Shown: one piece after another, positions 16,473 to 24,393 of the stretch | How the letters are laid out: each line of letters opens with the position of its first letter | Numbering within the stretch: the first letter of the stretch is position 1 | From: Chitinophagaceae bacterium | GTDB lineage: Bacteria > Bacteroidota > Bacteroidia > Chitinophagales > UBA10324 | Direction: 5' to 3' | DNA length: 64,000 nt | Assembly (NCBI GenBank): GCA_016717285.1 | Contig: JADKFU010000002.1 | Coordinates: forward strand, 310,001 to 374,000 | Notes under the pieces: generated by a model | What the model was told of the DNA's origin: nothing | The model's database searches: none | The model's input: only the letters and a program-made list of their open reading frames with translations | Position numbers and translations under genes: made by a program

Positions 16473-17249
16473 ATGAATGAATTCTTAAAATTAAAGCTAT
16501 TTCTGGATGAAAAAGCATGCTATTTCAACAGGCCTGAATTCATTTTATCCGATCCCGTCAGCATTCCACATCGCTTTTCAAAATTGCAGGATATTGAAAT
16601 CTCCGGATTCTTTGCTGCAACGCTTGCATGGGGAAACCGGACCTCGATTTTAAACAGCTGTGCACGTTTAATGGAATACATGGATCATGCGCCATATGAA
16701 TTTGTATTACATCATCAGGAAAAAGATCTCCAGCCTTTTCTACATTTCAAACACCGCACTTTCAATGCAACGGACGTATTGTACTTCATTCATTTCTTCA
16801 AACAGTTTTATCAAAACCATCAATCACTGGAAGAAGTTTTCGTAAAATTTCTTCCTGCTAAGTCAGAAAATATAGGACCTGCACTCGCCGGTTTTCACGA
16901 TTTCTTTTTTGCAGATGAAAATGCACCCAAGCGAACCCGGAAACATATTGCAACACCTGTCCGGAATTCCGCTTGCAAACGAATGAACATGTTTCTGCGC
17001 TGGATGGTGAGAAAGGATAATTGCGGAGTTGATTTCGGACTTTGGAAAAAAATAAAACCGTCGCAATTAATTTGTCCGTGTGATGTGCATGTTGATCGTG
17101 TCGCCAGAAAATTAGGACTTATTACAAGCAAGCAAACCAATTGGAAAACTGCGTTGGAGCTAACTGCAAAACTCAAAACATTTGATCCGACTGATCCGGT
17201 GAAATACGATTTTGCATTGTTTGGTTTGGGGGTGGTGGAGAAATTTTGA
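16473..17249 (+). CDS. TIGR02757 family protein
   Basis: A 258-residue cytoplasmic protein matching the conserved, mostly Bacteroidota family TIGR02757. Recognisable features are the N-terminal DPVSIPHRF segment, SGFFAATLAWGNRTSI, a central basic helix region (CKRMNMFLRWMVRK) and the C-terminal CPCDVHVDRVARKLGL. The helix-rich layout with a CDVHVDR word resembles helix-hairpin-helix DNA glycosylases, so a nucleic-acid role is possible but unproven. It is divergent from the propeller gene with only 17 bases between the two starts, so the promoters must overlap each other or the coding ends. Downstream is a 9-base microsatellite and then AGGAGG-type repeats. Confidence 0.9.
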   Translation: MNEFLKLKLFLDEKACYFNRPEFILSDPVSIPHRFSKLQDIEISGFFAATLAWGNRTSILNSCARLMEYMDHAPYEFVLHHQEKDLQPFLHFKHRTFNATDVLYFIHFFKQFYQNHQSLEEVFVKFLPAKSENIGPALAGFHDFFFADENAPKRTRKHIATPVRNSACKRMNMFLRWMVRKDNCGVDFGLWKKIKPSQLICPCDVHVDRVARKLGLITSKQTNWKTALELTAKLKTFDPTDPVKYDFALFGLGVVEKF

Positions 17250-17271
17250 TTCGCCTTTGGTGATTGCGATG

Positions 17272-17340
17272 TTTTTGATGTTTATAATGTTTATAATGTT
17301 TATAATGTTTGTAATGTTTGTAATGTTTGTAATGTTTGTG
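17272..17340 (+). repeat. 9-bp microsatellite (TTTATAATG/TTTGTAATG)
   Basis: About seven tandem copies: TTTTTGATG once, TTTATAATG three times, TTTGTAATG three times, then a partial. It starts about 20 bases after the TIGR02757 stop codon. It is non-coding and likely prone to slippage. Confidence 0.8.
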
Positions 17341-17366
17341 AAATGCAATAAATCACAAAATTAAGA

Positions 17367-17441
17367 GTCATTCAGGAGGAAACTCCTGACAAGCAAGAAT
17401 AGGAGTAAAATCATTGCAGTTATTCAGGAGGAACCTCCTTC
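17367..17441. repeat. Two direct AGGAGG-family repeat arms upstream of the GIY-YIG gene
   Basis: GTCATTCAGGAGGAAACTCC (from 17367) and ATTCAGGAGGAACCTCCTT (17422-17440) are two copies of the left arm of the repeat family seen at 9864-10533, here in direct orientation about 55 bases apart. Each contains its own small palindrome (TCAGGAG...CTCCTGA or AGGAGG...CCTCCT). They lie 80-150 bases before the GIY-YIG start. Confidence 0.75.
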
Positions 17442-17518
17442 AAAGTTATCATACATTATATTTTTCAATTCGTATTTTGAGATCGTAACTATAAATATCA
17501 GATTCAATATAACTTATC

Positions 17519-17821
17519 ATGAAAACAGGAGCAATCAATCCCTATTGTGCATATATCACATCAAATCCTAACAGGACAGTCTTTTATACTGGTGTTACTA
17601 ATGATCTTGAACGCAGAGTATATGAACATCAGCAGAATCGTGGTAACAAGAAAACATTTGCCGGTAGATATTTTTGTTACGAACTCGTTTACTATGAATG
17701 TTATCCTAATATGCAAATGGCGATCAAACGGGAAGACGAGATTAAGGATTTGAGTCGGGAGAAGAAAGTTGAGCTGATAAAGACAATGAATCCCAAAATG
17801 AAGAAGCTGTTGATTGGCTAG
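17519..17821 (+). CDS. GIY-YIG domain single-domain nuclease-like protein
   Basis: A 100-residue protein consisting of one GIY-YIG domain of the YhbQ/UPF0213 type. The first strand motif is AYITSN, the second FYTGVTNDLERRVYEHQQ, with the conserved Arg pair (Glu-Arg-Arg) and a later Glu in KREDEIKDLSREKK. The 'YIG' motif is YTG here. GIY-YIG domains cut DNA using one metal ion; the small stand-alone group is abundant in Bacteroidota and its cellular task is not established. It is flanked on both sides by members of the same AGGAGG-type repeat family (17367-17441 and 17884-18331), which could be chance, as both are common, or could mean the protein acts on these sites. It is monocistronic. Confidence 0.92.
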   Translation: MKTGAINPYCAYITSNPNRTVFYTGVTNDLERRVYEHQQNRGNKKTFAGRYFCYELVYYECYPNMQMAIKREDEIKDLSREKKVELIKTMNPKMKKLLIG

Positions 17822-17883
17822 ATAAACATTGACAGCATAAATGAAAAATCTTCCTCTTTGGTGGCTTGCCTTGTTGAGAGTCA

Positions 17884-18331
17884 GTGGTTAATTGTAAGGA
17901 GGTTCCTGCTGAATGACGTCTTGTTGAGAGGGCGTGGTTAATTGTAAGGAGGTTCCTGCTGAATGACGTTTTATTGTGAGTCAGTGGTTAATTGTAAGGA
18001 GGTTCTGAATGACGCTGAATGACGTTTTATTGTGAGTCAGTGGTTAATTGTAAGGAGGTTCGTGCTGAATGATGTCTTGTTGTAGTTAGTGGTTAATTGT
18101 AAGGAGGTTCGTGCTGAATGACGTCTTGATGAGAGTGCTTGGTTAATTGTAAGGAGGTTCCTGCTGAATGACGTTTTATTGTGAGTGGTTAATTGTAAGG
18201 AGTGGTTAATTGTAGAGGTTCGTGCTGAATGACGTTTTATTGTGAGTCAGTGGTTAATTGTAAGGAGGTTCCTGCTGAATGACGTCTTGTTGAGAGTGAG
18301 TGGTTAATTGTTAGGTAGTTTTTTGAATGAC
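17884..18331. repeat. Tandem array of about ten ~50-bp AGGAGG-family half-units
   Basis: Copies begin near 17884, 17934, 17984, 18040, 18089, 18139, 18185 (truncated), 18202, 18250 and 18300. The unit is GTGGTTAATTGTAAGGAGGT followed by TCCTGCTGAATGACGT, then a short TTTTATTGTGAG or CTTGTTGAGAG linker. This is the spacer-plus-right-arm half of the inverted repeat at 9864-10533 (GTTAATAGTAAGGAGGTTCC there). Linkers are near-identical and some copies are internally rearranged, which shows expansion by slippage or unequal exchange, not CRISPR acquisition. Confidence 0.88.
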
Positions 18332-18354
18332 TAATTTTATGAACTTATCAAAAG

Positions 18355-18702
18355 ATGAAAATGAACACTCCGGTTCCAACCTCCACGCAATCACAACTCC
18401 TTCAACTCCTCACCACTTATTTCGATTTTCCAAAAATGGAAATGGACGAAAATGCATTCATCAAAATTCGCGAAGCGTTAGTTGACAAACTCGATTTCCT
18501 CCTGAATCATGATTATGAAAAACTCCTCTGGCTGCTGTACAGAATAGATGTTGACGAAGAAAAAGCAAAAGCAACGCTTGCTTCAAAACCGGATCAACCG
18601 CCGGCAGAAGTTTTAACAGATATGATTATTGAACGTTTGATTGAAAAAGCAAAATCAAGAGCCAGCCATCCAACAACTCCAAATGACGACCTGATAGATT
18701 AA
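18355..18702 (+). CDS. Conserved hypothetical protein
   Basis: A 115-residue cytoplasmic protein. An alternative ATG lies two codons in, at 18361. The core (about 12-70) has LLQLLTTYFDF, a short helix with IREALVDKLDFLLNH, and DYEKLLWLLYRIDVDEEKA. This last segment resembles small Bacteroidota proteins of unknown function that I know only as hypothetical. The C-terminal part, PPAEVLTDMIIERLIEKAKS, is an amphipathic helix with a polar tail. It begins about 24 bases after the last copy of the tandem repeat, so the array forms its upstream region. It is convergent with the GH9 gene, with only seven bases between the stops. Function unknown. Confidence 0.8.
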   Translation: MKMNTPVPTSTQSQLLQLLTTYFDFPKMEMDENAFIKIREALVDKLDFLLNHDYEKLLWLLYRIDVDEEKAKATLASKPDQPPAEVLTDMIIERLIEKAKSRASHPTTPNDDLID

Positions 18703-18709
18703 ACAGCAA

Positions 18710-20920
18710 CTACTGTTTCGAAAACTTTCCCGTCAGCATTTGCTGATCCGATTGCATCATCAGTATATAGTTTCCCGGCAACAAACTATGAACAGAAAGT
18801 TGCAACGGCAACCGTGCATTATTTTCTTCCAGAACAATTCTTCCATCCATAGAATAGATGCTGATTTTAACTGACTCGTCATTGTAATCATCTGCATCAA
18901 TAGTAATGATATCGCCGGCTGGATTTGGATACAGCAATAACGAAATTTTTTGCAACGAAACTTCTTCCTTCCCGCTGAATGCATTGCAGGTGCCACCTAA
19001 GAACCACGACAGTAATTTCACATAAGCTGCTTGTGTATAGATCGCATTTTCCGTAATTGACCAGGAATCCTGCGGCCAGTTCGCATTCCAGTCACGATAT
19101 GATTTTTGAATTGGCTGATTTAAAGGCGGGGTTACTGCCGAGGCATTGCACAAGCTATTCGATCCACCACATCCATTCGGACAGCACGGATCAAGGCTGT
19201 AAGATGGATTGGCGCCGCCGGGAATAAATCCGGGCGGAGGCCCATAAGTTGACACGCCAACACGATCCCAAAGCGCACTGCCATCGGTAAACCAACTGTT
19301 ATAAAATTCATTCGCGCAGGTATCTCCGCCTGCTGCATACATATTGCTCAGGTAGGTAATGCTGACAGGATTAATTCCATGCAGATAATGAATAAATCCT
19401 GCTGCTGCGGATTTATAGTTGGTGGCATTGGTGCCATTTAAATTGTAACGTACCATATTCATGAACATCGAACCCTGCACACATTTGAATTCATTATTGC
19501 CCCACGTATAATTTTGATCTGCCATAAAAGCAATATAAGCGTCTGTCTTGTTTTTATAAGCAGGATAATTATCCGGATTATTTGTTTTCACTGAATTGCT
19601 GAAAGCGCTTTTTATAGCAGAAGCTATCGCTGAAGTTTTTCCATTCACCTTGGTATAATATAAAAGGACATCCTGCTCCGTTCCCTCAAACGGATAAGCA
19701 TATTGCCATTGCATCAAATGAACACTGTTATAATTGTTATCGAACACATCACGGTAAACAGTGTTTCCTGTAAGCTTATATAGAAAACAGGCCGAAGCAA
19801 TTTTCCGAACCAGTCTTCCATAATCATCTACTTCCTGTTCGCCGGCGGCTACTGTGCCTGAATTATAAAAGGTAATGTTTGGATTTGCAATGGCCCAGTT
19901 GTATGCATTCACTGCTGCTGTTTCCAATGTGTCTGCAAATGCAGTCATTGCAGGAGTGTTCAATCCATTGAACTGAATGGCAGCCAATGCGAAAATGGCG
20001 GAAGCTGTCAGAGAAGCAGAAGTAGTGGCCGGTCCATATCTTCTGAATGCTGCATCAGCAGAAGGTGGTGAGGCTGAGGCAAAATTTTGTGTTCCCACCA
20101 CACTCAGCAGCGAACCATTGTCTTCCTGCATCCGGAGCAACCATTGCAGCTCATACCGCAGTTCATCCAACAAATCAGGAATGGCATTACCCGATTCCGG
20201 AATTGCATAATCATCACTCCATACAGTTGGATTTTCTTCATAGGCCAGCAGCATGGAAATCATCGTGCTCCATGTGAAGTTTACATACTTGTTGTAATCA
20301 CCCGCATCATGCCATCCGCCATGCAGGTCTCGCGTGGTTGAAATATTGGGATTCGTCACTAATCTGCAATCAAGATCCTGCTGTGCTCCGAGATGACAGG
20401 CATTGTCCGTCCATCCGGTGCCTGCAAACGGAGTTGATTTCGCAACGCCGCAACGCTGATAATAAAAAGTCCGCATCGCGGCATTCATCGCTTCATTATA
20501 GGTGTTATCGCCGATGTGAAATTTACACGAACCAACCTTGTTGGTTTTATCATAGATGTAATAATCTCCCGGCGTGCTCACAGAAGAAAAGGTAAACCAC
20601 CAAACCTTGTCTCCGGATTGAAGATGCGTTGCTCCACTGCTCCATGGTTTGATGGTGCCTGTGAAAACAGCTACATCATCACTCCACCTGCGTACCTCAT
20701 ATTTATTGTTTCCCGTACCCGGAAGAAAATGATCGTTCGAATTGTAGCCGGTTTGTGGATTACTGATCACTGCAATCTTAACTGCATCGCACCGGTATCC
20801 GAACTGGTCAACATGAATATGGTAGTTTACTTTGATTGGCCCTGCATAAGATGCAAATACGTAACAGTTGATCAATACGAAGGCTAACACCATGATTCTT
20901 GAGCGGAACGTTTTTTTCAT
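18710..20920 (-). CDS. Glycoside hydrolase family 9 (endoglucanase-like), T9SS cargo
   Basis: A 736-residue secreted enzyme. Signal peptide about 1-26. An N-terminal Ig-like CelD_N domain spans about 30-135 (VNYHIHVDQFGY onward). The (alpha/alpha)6 GH9 barrel spans about 140-640. Catalytic residues are the paired aspartates Asp205 and Asp208 in GGWHDAGDYNKY, and the general acid Glu624 in SWSITENAIYTQAAYV. The last 75 residues are a type A T9SS sorting domain starting at LLLYPNPAGD and ending KFSKQ. GH9 enzymes cleave beta-1,4-glucans such as cellulose or mixed-linkage glucans by inversion; a few act on chitosan-type or terminal residues, so the substrate is inferred. It is monocistronic. No SusC/SusD pair is near, so it is not part of a classical PUL. 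Confidence 0.95.
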   Translation of the reverse strand: MKKTFRSRIMVLAFVLINCYVFASYAGPIKVNYHIHVDQFGYRCDAVKIAVISNPQTGYNSNDHFLPGTGNNKYEVRRWSDDVAVFTGTIKPWSSGATHLQSGDKVWWFTFSSVSTPGDYYIYDKTNKVGSCKFHIGDNTYNEAMNAAMRTFYYQRCGVAKSTPFAGTGWTDNACHLGAQQDLDCRLVTNPNISTTRDLHGGWHDAGDYNKYVNFTWSTMISMLLAYEENPTVWSDDYAIPESGNAIPDLLDELRYELQWLLRMQEDNGSLLSVVGTQNFASASPPSADAAFRRYGPATTSASLTASAIFALAAIQFNGLNTPAMTAFADTLETAAVNAYNWAIANPNITFYNSGTVAAGEQEVDDYGRLVRKIASACFLYKLTGNTVYRDVFDNNYNSVHLMQWQYAYPFEGTEQDVLLYYTKVNGKTSAIASAIKSAFSNSVKTNNPDNYPAYKNKTDAYIAFMADQNYTWGNNEFKCVQGSMFMNMVRYNLNGTNATNYKSAAAGFIHYLHGINPVSITYLSNMYAAGGDTCANEFYNSWFTDGSALWDRVGVSTYGPPPGFIPGGANPSYSLDPCCPNGCGGSNSLCNASAVTPPLNQPIQKSYRDWNANWPQDSWSITENAIYTQAAYVKLLSWFLGGTCNAFSGKEEVSLQKISLLLYPNPAGDIITIDADDYNDESVKISIYSMDGRIVLEENNARLPLQLSVHSLLPGNYILMMQSDQQMLTGKFSKQ

Positions 20921-21072
20921 ACACAGTAGTTTTTTGAAGCATTAAGTAGTACGGCAGCCACTTTAAAAAGTTCAGCCATTTTAAAAGCGGCATCAGCAAC
21001 AGTGTCGGCAATTAATCAGAGGAGATACTATCTTTACCGCAATCGTATTTATTAAAATTCAAAAAGATCAAA

Positions 21073-22089
21073 ATGAAACTCATCAGCTATTATAATCCTA
21101 CGGATGAACAGGATCACCTTGCCATGGTGCATGAAGAAAATTATTATGACCTGCAGGACATGGACTGGCGTTTACCAGGAAACATGCAATTGTTTTTGTA
21201 TGGTGGTGACGAATCATTTGAAGTAGCGTTAGAATATGATCACCTGCTGAAAGAAGGAAAGTCAATCCGTGCCAGACCCAGGCCATTAGCCGATGCAAAG
21301 TTGATGGCACCTGTTCCACAACCTACCTCCTGCCGGGATGGTTACGCTTTTCGTCAACACGTAGCCGCAGCGCGCAGAAACCGAAAAGTGGAAATGATTC
21401 CTGAATTTGATGAGTACCCCATTTTTTATTTTACCAATCACAACTCGATACAAGGTCCGGGTGAAATTGTTTGCATGCCGGATCATTTTCAAAAGCTGGA
21501 TTTTGAACTGGAAGTTGCTATTGTGATCAACAGGAAGGGAAGAAACATCCGCGCTGAAGAAGCCGATAGTTACATTGGCGGTTACATGATTATGAATGAC
21601 ATGAGCGCCAGAATTTTACAGATGGAAGAGATGAAGCTGAATCTCGGACCTGCCAAAGGAAAAGATTTCTCTACCGTAATTGGGCCGTGGCTGGTTACCC
21701 CGGAAGAATTGGAATCTTTTAAGGTGCCTTGCAAGGAAGGCCACACCGGTAACAATTATAATCTTGACATGAAGTGCTGGGTCAATAACAAACTCGTTTC
21801 CAGCGGTAATATGCGCGATATGGATTGGACCTTCGCGGAAATTATCGAACGCGCATCTTATGGAGTTGACCTGCTGCCGGGTGATGTGATTGGAAGTGGT
21901 ACTGTAGGAACAGGTTGTTTTCTTGAATTGAATGGCACGGGTAAATTAGAAAATCCTGCTTATGAAGAGCAGTGGTTGCAGGAAGGTGATGTCGTGGAAA
22001 TGGAGATCACCGGTCTGGGACGTTTATCAAATACAATAGTGAAAGATGAAAGTGATTTTTCAATATTGGCTTTGAAGAAAAACAGTTGA
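21073..22089 (+). CDS. Fumarylacetoacetate hydrolase family protein
   Basis: A 338-residue protein of the FAH family, longer than the usual 200-280-residue FAH-type hydrolases because of its N-terminal domain (about 1-85). The catalytic domain shows RDGYAFRQHV (88-97, with the likely catalytic His96), the metal-binding pair Glu145/Glu147 in LDFELEVAIV, MNDMSAR with Asp176, and the KGKDFSTVIGPWLVT segment. Such enzymes cleave or rearrange 3-oxo acids, fumarylacetoacetate-type compounds or oxaloacetate, using Mg2+ or Mn2+. Bacteroidota members near amino-acid genes often serve tyrosine breakdown, but no other hpd/hmg genes are nearby, so the substrate remains open. It is cytoplasmic, stands alone, and is convergent with a small lipoprotein gene. 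Confidence 0.92.
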   Translation: MKLISYYNPTDEQDHLAMVHEENYYDLQDMDWRLPGNMQLFLYGGDESFEVALEYDHLLKEGKSIRARPRPLADAKLMAPVPQPTSCRDGYAFRQHVAAARRNRKVEMIPEFDEYPIFYFTNHNSIQGPGEIVCMPDHFQKLDFELEVAIVINRKGRNIRAEEADSYIGGYMIMNDMSARILQMEEMKLNLGPAKGKDFSTVIGPWLVTPEELESFKVPCKEGHTGNNYNLDMKCWVNNKLVSSGNMRDMDWTFAEIIERASYGVDLLPGDVIGSGTVGTGCFLELNGTGKLENPAYEEQWLQEGDVVEMEITGLGRLSNTIVKDESDFSILALKKNS

Positions 22090-22155
22090 TCCTGATTTTT
22101 CCCGGAAGGATTTAGGTGCTGAGCAAATCGAAGAATCCATTATTGGATCACCTTT

Positions 22156-22356
22156 CTAAAAACTCAAAAAACAGTTTTCAGTAGCAGTCGATCTTCCCCG
22201 GCATTCTGCATCGGCAGCATCTTCGTTGCTCTCTTTAATGGTGAAGCTGGTTGTTCCAACGCCAGTTGCAATATCGGTACACTGGCAGGTGTATTCCTTT
22301 TTGCAGGAACACAAGAAGATGGCAAAACATGAAAGAACAAGTAGTAAACTCTTCAT
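22156..22356 (-). CDS. Small cysteine-rich lipoprotein
   Basis: A 66-residue protein. The start at 22356 (MKSLLLVLSCFAIF) is preferred over a frame beginning 18 codons earlier, because it gives a standard lipoprotein signal with the lipobox Phe-Leu-Cys-Ser-Cys followed by Lys-Lys-Glu. The mature part, about 48 residues, has YTCQCTDIATG, a serine/threonine-rich strand and AECRGRSTATENC, so four cysteines could form two disulfides. Many Bacteroidota genomes encode such short 'CKKEYTCxC' lipoproteins; no function is known. It would sit in the inner or outer membrane facing the periplasm. It is convergent with the FAH gene and divergent from the beta-helix gene. Confidence 0.75.
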   Translation of the reverse strand: MKSLLLVLSCFAIFLCSCKKEYTCQCTDIATGVGTTSFTIKESNEDAADAECRGRSTATENCFLSF

Positions 22357-22545
22357 AAGAATTTTATTTCTTGTGAAGATAAAAACATTTGGTGTATTTA
22401 ACCCATTCAAGTATTCTGGAATTGCTTGTTTTCTTCATGGATTTATCTTCATAAAATGTAATTCTCTCAGAGACCATTTCAGCTTTGCGCTGAAATAAGT
22501 ATATTTAATTGAAAGTATACTTCATTCATTAAACCCATCTTTAAC

Positions 22546-24132
22546 ATGAAAAACTATTTCACAACCCTGTTTTGCATTTTTACATTTGCAATTACAAATA
22601 GTTATGCAACAACGCATGCTGTACCGTCACAATTCAGCACCATACAGGCAGCGCTGAATGCCTGTGCTGCAGGCGACACCGTTTGGGTCAGTCCCGGAAC
22701 TTACTTCGAGCACATTGTTTGGCCGCAGGTAAAAAAAATAAAATTGCTCAGCACCGGCAACAAAGGAAATACAGCTATTGATGGCAGCAAGAGTGGCCGG
22801 GTAATAACCATGGACATGCCTGATGATGCCATCATCGATAATAAAACACAAATTAAAGGATTCACCATTCAACATGGACAGTTAGACCTGAGTGCATCGT
22901 TGCCGGTTGGAAAAGGAGCAGGTATCTATTGTTTCAATGCAAGTCCTAAGTTTGTAAACTGCAACATCAATAAAAATCATATTGTGCTGGGCGCAGATAA
23001 TCCTGTGCTGACAGGTTACGGAGCAGGTGTATATGCTGAAAATGCAAGTGCTTTACTTTTTGAAAACTGTCTCTTTAAGTCGAATCGTTCTAAGTTGATC
23101 TCCAATATGTATGGCAGTGCCCTCTGTGGTATTTTCTCTGATATAACTTTAAATCATTGTGAGATCACGGGAAATAAAACAAATAGCGGTGAGAATTTAC
23201 CTACAGGCGTTATCTATTGTGACGGCGGTGGTACTTTGAATGATGAGGCACACCGCGGAATTCATTTTGATCAATGTAAAATCACTTACAACGAAATCCA
23301 CAATAATTCAGATATTTTTCCGGCAGGTACTATTTGTGCCGTTAATAACAGCAATGTGGTAATTGTTAATACACTCATTACAGACAATATCCATTTTGGT
23401 GCATCTGAATTATATGCCAAGGGTAATGTATTGTATCTTAATGCATCCGGTGCTGATCTGTATTTCGTTACCATTGCCAACAATGATGGAATTGTAGATG
23501 GCAGAACCGGCAAATGTATTTATGCGGTGAATACGACAGGCTGTACCGTTCAGAATTCCATTCTGTGGAACAACAAGAGCAGCCCGGAAATATTTGTGGA
23601 AAGCGGAAGCACCATTGATGTTACTTACTCTGATGTAAAAGGTGGCTATCCCGGAACTGGTAACATTAGTTTAAAGCCCGAATTCGTTACTAACAATTCT
23701 GACGACAAGCATTTACTTCCCATATCTCCATGTGCAGGTGCAGGCATTGCATCAGGTTTGGGTTCCAGCATTGATCTGGAAAATAATCCACGTCCCATAC
23801 CTTCCAATACCAATCCTGATATGGGTTGTTATGAAGTAGATCAGACACTGAAACTTGCCAGCGAAATAAATATGACGGCGCAACTTTCAGTTTATCCAAA
23901 TCCTTCCGATGGAAATTCCACGCTTCAATACACTGTGCAGCACGCGGGCTTTGTTCAAATTGATTTGTTGAACTTAAATGGCCAGGTATTAAAAACCTTA
24001 GTAGCTGCTTTTCAAAATGCAGGAGAGAACCAACTGCAGGTTTCGTTGGTGGAAGAACATGCGGGAATCTATTTTTTGCAAGTGAAAGTAGATGGCTCAC
24101 AAACAGGCATTTTCAAGTACATTCGCAATTGA
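22546..24132 (+). CDS. Secreted right-handed beta-helix protein with T9SS domain
   Basis: A 528-residue protein with a signal peptide (about 1-21). The segment SQFSTIQAALNACAAGDTVW at about 28-47 is the typical opening of pectate-lyase-like parallel beta-helix proteins. Short beta-coil repeats follow to about residue 425 (KFVNCNINKNHI, LLFENCLFKSN, CTVQNSILWNN), with NPDMGCYE at the end of the helix as in many 'choice-of-anchor Q' proteins. The last 80 residues form a type A T9SS domain beginning LSVYPNPSDG and ending FKYIRN. No catalytic residues can be assigned, so it may bind or cleave polysaccharide, or act as an adhesin. It is monocistronic, with its own terminator. Confidence 0.9.
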   Translation: MKNYFTTLFCIFTFAITNSYATTHAVPSQFSTIQAALNACAAGDTVWVSPGTYFEHIVWPQVKKIKLLSTGNKGNTAIDGSKSGRVITMDMPDDAIIDNKTQIKGFTIQHGQLDLSASLPVGKGAGIYCFNASPKFVNCNINKNHIVLGADNPVLTGYGAGVYAENASALLFENCLFKSNRSKLISNMYGSALCGIFSDITLNHCEITGNKTNSGENLPTGVIYCDGGGTLNDEAHRGIHFDQCKITYNEIHNNSDIFPAGTICAVNNSNVVIVNTLITDNIHFGASELYAKGNVLYLNASGADLYFVTIANNDGIVDGRTGKCIYAVNTTGCTVQNSILWNNKSSPEIFVESGSTIDVTYSDVKGGYPGTGNISLKPEFVTNNSDDKHLLPISPCAGAGIASGLGSSIDLENNPRPIPSNTNPDMGCYEVDQTLKLASEINMTAQLSVYPNPSDGNSTLQYTVQHAGFVQIDLLNLNGQVLKTLVAAFQNAGENQLQVSLVEEHAGIYFLQVKVDGSQTGIFKYIRN

Positions 24133-24158
24133 TCTGAACTGAGCACCAGTCGCATCAA

Positions 24159-24198
24159 ACGCGCTGAAATGTAAAAAGCATTTCGGCGTGTTTTTTTT
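24159..24198 (+). terminator. Rho-independent terminator after the beta-helix gene
   Basis: ACGCGCTGAAATG and CATTTCGGCGTGT pair (one G-T type mismatch) around a TAAAAAG loop and are followed by eight T residues. It lies 27 bases after the stop codon. Confidence 0.8.
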
Positions 24199-24393
24199 AT
24201 TTAAGAAATTATCTGCTGACGTCTCCGAACAATCAGCGGTTCATTTACATGAAAAAGTCATGATCACCTTTTTTGTCATTTAAAAAACGACGATGCATTT
24301 TTTGTAGCAGCATTTTTTTTGACAAGCTTAATATATACAGATGAATTATTTTATTAAATTTGATATTCTTTTTTAACTCTTAAATGAGTGCAT

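Noticed and set aside
17884..18331. CRISPR array
   Set aside because: Repeats are spaced regularly, but the intervening linkers are near-identical copies and short (about 12-20 bases), and no cas gene is in the window.
18710..22089. Polysaccharide utilisation locus around the GH9 gene
   Set aside because: No SusC/SusD pair, regulator or second glycosidase is adjacent; the neighbours are a FAH enzyme and small unknown genes.
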